From contig OX326958.1 of the NCBI GenBank assembly GCA_946800325.1, forward strand, positions 61,497,793 through 61,561,792: a stretch of 64,000 nucleotides of DNA, given 5' to 3'. The notes below the pieces were generated by a model. The model was not told the DNA's origin. It searched no databases and saw nothing but the letters and a program-made list of their open reading frames with translations. A program made the translations under genes and the position numbers. This document shows positions 61,901-64,000 of the stretch, piece by piece; position 1 is the first letter of the stretch; every line of letters starts with the position of its first letter. The stretch is from Luzula sylvatica (Eukaryota; Streptophyta; Magnoliopsida; Poales; Juncaceae).

Positions 61901-63649
61901 CCCTTGTGATTGCTTATCATTCATGCTTTCCATTGTGTCCCAATTGGAGACTCCATTTTCAGCTCTTAGACTAAATATTTGGGCCATAAATATCTGGCTT
62001 CCTTTTTGCATTTCTTTTTGTAAATCAACTTCATTATCATTTAATTTGATTTTGACTGGTTCCTCTTGAACCCTAAAGTGGAGATCCTTACCTCCTTTAT
62101 TAAATGTTACACATCCATTATCCCAATCAAACTTAGTAGGTCCCATCCTTTTAAACCAATCTAACCCCAAGATCATATCATATCCCTGAATAGAAAGTAC
62201 TCTAATTGGATCTTCAAAGGCATATCCTTGAATGGAATATTTTAGCCCTTTGCATATAGAATCAGTAATTAATTTCTCTCCATTTGCAACTACAACTATC
62301 ATAGGATTAACCCTCTCTACGATACAATTCAACCCTTCCAATGATTTTGGATCTACAAAAGAATGAGAGCTTCCACTATCCATAAGAGCACAAATGGGTC
62401 TTCCTTCAATCATACCCTTAAACCTCATGGCTTGTAAATTAGAATTATGGGAATTGGCATGCATTGATATGTGTGCCAATTCTGGCTCATCATCATTGTT
62501 ATCCATTGCCTCTTGTTGTTCATCTACTTGATCTTGATCCTCGATTTCTTCCATCATATAGTTTTTATATTGGCATTTATGGCCAGGGAAATATTTGACT
62601 CCACAGTCATAGCATTCTCCATTTTTTCTTCTTTGTTCTCTCAATTTGGCTCTTTCACTTACATACCCTCCTTTATTGAATTCACCCTTTTCAAACCTCC
62701 CTTTATTATAATTCTGAGGACCAGATGGATGGGTAGTAACGTTACTTTTAAACTTCTTCACTTGGCTCTCATGTGCCTTTTCATATTTTCTAGCCAGTAC
62801 ATAAGCCCTATTTAGGGTTTCAGGTTCATGAATCCTCACAAAATGTTCTATTTCCTCTTTTAACCCTTGGATAAAAGCGGACACAAAATAAGTGCCTAGG
62901 AAAAAAGGGTTAAATTGAGTGACTTTATCCTTTACCTTTTCAAACTGATAGATATAGTCATCAACCTTTTGGTTCTGATGAATTTGATGAAATTCCTCCA
63001 CAGGATCATCAGTTCCTCCTTTCATAAATCTTCCAATGACTTCTTCAATTAATTCCTCAAAGGCTGGCTCATCATGATTCATCCTATACCCCCTGTACCA
63101 CTCACTAGCATCTTTCTCAAAGTGTAAAACTGCATATTTGGTTCTCTGATTGGGTGGTAATGGATATAATTCGAAGAAGAACTTAGCTCTCATGGACCAA
63201 TCTAGAGGATCAGCTCCATTAAAAAATGGAAAATTGGACTTAGGATAATTTAACCTCAGAGACATATAGTTATTATCCTCGTCAAGATGAATTTTTTCCT
63301 TAGTACCCTGAACTCCTCCTACCTTCCTGAACTGCCTGTGGTTCCCATCAGCCAGATCCCCTTCTTCACCATCAGTGATGGTAAGGGAGGTGACACTGGT
63401 GTGTATTTTAGGCGCCTCTCCTAAAATACCCTTCAGTTTTGGGTCCACCTTGTCTTTTCCACTGCTAGAGGCTTTCATTCCCATCACTTGATCTATCCTA
63501 GTCTCAAGTGCTTGAATCCTCTGATCAACATGATCTTCTACCTTGAGAGACCTCTCTAAAACTTCATTGAGTCTCATACTCATATCAGATTGAAACTGAG
63601 ATATCATGGCTTTCAACTCATCCATGTCTTGGGATCTGGTATACACCAT
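58934..63649 (-). CDS. Ty3/gypsy Gag-Pol polyprotein with chromodomain
   Basis: A single uninterrupted frame of 1571 aa starts at the ATG at 63649. In order (approximate residues): N-terminal coiled coil 1-60; retrotransposon Gag 135-295; atypical zinc knuckle CYDCGVKYFPGHKC at 346; aspartic protease with MDSGSSHSF at 423; reverse transcriptase 610-850 with MSGYHQIRM, MPFGLTNAPATFQ and catalytic FFDD at 789; RNase H with ETDASDKGIGAVL at 936; integrase with the HHCC zinc site (Cys pair at 1173/1176) and D-D-35-E residues near 1206, 1266 and 1302; a GPF motif at 1441; and a C-terminal chromodomain-like segment (VLVQWSNMSPEDSTWESY). Chromoviruses use this last domain to direct integration to certain chromatin. 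Gag and Pol share one frame, as is common in this lineage. All key catalytic residues are present, so the element may be mobile. Confidence 0.95.
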   Translation of the reverse strand: MVYTRSQDMDELKAMISQFQSDMSMRLNEVLERSLKVEDHVDQRIQALETRIDQVMGMKASSSGKDKVDPKLKGILGEAPKIHTSVTSLTITDGEEGDLADGNHRQFRKVGGVQGTKEKIHLDEDNNYMSLRLNYPKSNFPFFNGADPLDWSMRAKFFFELYPLPPNQRTKYAVLHFEKDASEWYRGYRMNHDEPAFEELIEEVIGRFMKGGTDDPVEEFHQIHQNQKVDDYIYQFEKVKDKVTQFNPFFLGTYFVSAFIQGLKEEIEHFVRIHEPETLNRAYVLARKYEKAHESQVKKFKSNVTTHPSGPQNYNKGRFEKGEFNKGGYVSERAKLREQRRKNGECYDCGVKYFPGHKCQYKNYMMEEIEDQDQVDEQQEAMDNNDDEPELAHISMHANSHNSNLQAMRFKGMIEGRPICALMDSGSSHSFVDPKSLEGLNCIVERVNPMIVVVANGEKLITDSICKGLKYSIQGYAFEDPIRVLSIQGYDMILGLDWFKRMGPTKFDWDNGCVTFNKGGKDLHFRVQEEPVKIKLNDNEVDLQKEMQKGSQIFMAQIFSLRAENGVSNWDTMESMNDKQSQGPKMNSLHVYINSHPTPSSLMRILDKYVKVFEPLCKLPPKRSCDHQIILETNAKPVNIRPYRYSYFQKAELEKIIEELMNSGIIQPSVSPYASPALLVKKKDGSWRLCVDYRKLNSLTIKNKYPIPVIDDLLDELNGSCYYSKIDLMSGYHQIRMKEQDIQKTAFRTHLGHYEYKVMPFGLTNAPATFQSLMNELFRQHLRKFILVFFDDILIYSKSLEEHQEHLQVVLEILLKNGLVAKMSKCEFGKQEVEYLGHIISKKGVSTDPGKIEVMRAWLIPKTIKELRGFLGLTGYYRKFIRNYGTIAKPLTELLKKNAFVWQEEDTKAFNQLKDAMCQAPVLAMPDFSLPFIIETDASDKGIGAVLLQGKNPIAFMSKGLGPRAQGMSTYEKEFLALLEAIKKWKHYIQSGPFVIKTDQISLKYLLEQRLHSAMQHKSLCKLLGLNYSIEYKKGIQNVVADALSRVEKKKNVEIMQENPELGLIHAITEIIPTWLQELKESYMDDPVISEITLRINHNSRGAEKWTIHQGVFMYKNRVYVGPGGQWREKIIQEMHDSLIGGHSGVLGTYKRLKKSFYWPHMKEIVHQYIQNCHNCKLNKGERIASPGLLQPIPIPGGAWKGICMDFITGLPKSNGKDVILVVVDRFTKYGHFLPLSHPYKAIDVAQLFINNVFKLHGLPESIITDRDPIFTSIFWKELFEKLGVKLNFSTAYHPQTDGQSERLNQCLESYLRSMVFENPKKWMTVLPLAEWWYNTTYHSAIKMSPYEALYGEYPPQLSLGSIPRSQVEQVNKLNQDRVDQLRRLKENLKIAQGKMKRMADQGRSERQFKVSDWVYLKLQPYRQVTIGGKGNQKLKPKYYGPFEIIEKIGEVAYKLRLPRDSQIHPVIHVSQLKPGIKDGGKWVPELPIVGPEGRLKIEPLAILNHRETKKRNRMVPEVLVQWSNMSPEDSTWESYDQMKLQFPSLFFEGKELSEREVMLTPSRAERERLA
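58975..58987 (-). other. Polypurine tract of the gypsy element
   Basis: On the - strand gagagggaggtaa directly precedes the 3' LTR (TGTTAACG). It is the expected primer for plus-strand synthesis. It overlaps the coding end of the polyprotein. Confidence 0.75.
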
Positions 63650-63726
63650 CAACTACTTAGACTGAAGTTTAGGGTTAACAACTGGCAACCCAGTGTAATC
63701 CCCAGTTCCAGGTCCGAGCAATCGGT

Positions 63727-63738
63727 GCTCTGATACCA
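63727..63738 (-). other. Primer-binding site of the gypsy element
   Basis: On the - strand TGGTATCAGAGC follows the 5' LTR after two bases. It is an exact match to the standard plant initiator-tRNA-Met primer site. Confidence 0.9.
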
Positions 63739-63740
63739 AT

Positions 63741-64000
63741 TGTTAGCACAATAACTAACAGGATAATTAAATGACTAATTAATCAACCAAAAATGGAAAT
63801 TGATTCATTAATAATCAAGTTGTTACATAAGAAATAGGTAAAATAGATAGAAGAAGAAGAAGAAGAAAGGAGTAAAGACGGCTAGAGAAGAAAGAAGAAA
63901 TAGGGTTTAGCAAAATTACCGATAACCAACCCTAATTACATTCACTACTTAAATACTTAAAACAAAATCAACCTAAGTAAAATAGTAAAGATAAATAACG
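63741..64000 (-). repeat. 5' LTR of the gypsy element (cut by the window edge)
   Basis: It matches 58403-58662 base for base except one substitution. About 312 further bases are expected beyond the window. Confidence 0.95.

Larger units (their letters stand above)
58403..64000 (-). mobile_element. Ty3/gypsy chromovirus, nearly complete, minus strand
   Basis: The order on the - strand is 5' LTR (63741 to beyond 64000, cut by the window), primer-binding site (63738-63727), one gag-pol frame (63649-58934), polypurine tract (58987-58975) and 3' LTR (58974-58403). Over the 260 bases that can be compared, the LTRs differ at one position (58635 vs 63973). With the intact frame, this indicates a recent insertion. 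It lies in the gag of the copia element at 56746. The pentamer before 58403 is gcctc; its partner would be just outside the window. Confidence 0.95.

Noticed and set aside
62471..62815. 114-codon + strand open frame with a membrane-like composition
   Set aside because: It is antisense to the gag region of the gypsy polyprotein, which explains it fully.

Overview
This window looks like plant nuclear DNA, most likely from a eudicot. It is very AT-rich, its genes have GT-AG introns, and it holds a CYP79-type cytochrome P450, an F-box/LRR gene and typical plant transposons: a chromodomain Ty3/gypsy element, Ty1/copia, LINE, hAT, Mutator-like (MULE), CACTA, Harbinger-like and Helitron-type sequences. 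Most of the 64 kb is transposon sequence, much of it nested. I see no bacterial-type operons, CRISPR arrays, rRNA or convincing tRNA genes.

Only two host genes look intact. (1) A three-exon CYP79-family P450 on the + strand (20251-23878, 530 aa), with the NP substitution in the I helix and the SFSTGRRGC heme loop typical of aldoxime-forming CYP79s. (2) An F-box/LRR gene on the - strand (44188-45562, 412 aa in two coding exons), with a probable leader intron and a (TA)n/(GA)n tract at its promoter. They lie 20 kb apart and nothing suggests they work together.

Layout. 1-4.2 kb: AT-rich sequence, a foldback, degenerate tandem repeats and an LTR-like remnant. 4.25-9.2 kb: dispersed repeats A (+) and B (-) around a 1.15-kb segment bounded by two inverted Helitron-type 3' ends. 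10-10.6 kb: a MITE with a 9-bp target duplication and a perfect 34-bp inverted repeat. 12.5-17.2 kb: a hAT-like element holding a long-TIR element, a solo LTR, a Harbinger-like element and a smaller MITE. 20-24.6 kb: CYP79 gene and a LINE tail. 24.6-29.5 kb: Helitron ends, a MITE and an LTR with primer-binding site. 29.5-39 kb: repeat C, a topoisomerase II tail fragment, a compound palindrome and a MULE with a 9-bp target duplication, possibly all inside one 7.6-kb MULE. 39.4-42.6 kb: a MULE-type MITE and a CACTA element inserted in an old copia gag zinc knuckle. 44-46.3 kb: F-box gene. 47.6-53.8 kb: two more TIR elements, one carrying an unidentified open frame.

54.7-64 kb is a three-layer nest. 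A multi-exon fragment of a DNA topoisomerase II gene, next to a Helitron-type 3' end, is interrupted by a copia element (56746). That element is cut in its gag by an apparently young, full-length-ORF chromovirus (58403 to beyond the window end).

The most unusual items are the two topoisomerase II fragments, the compound palindrome at 34.4-35.5 kb, the inverted Helitron-type ends at 6.6-7.7 kb, and the nested stack at 12.5-17.2 kb. I found no clearly new biological system. All boundaries and homologies were read by eye, without database searches.
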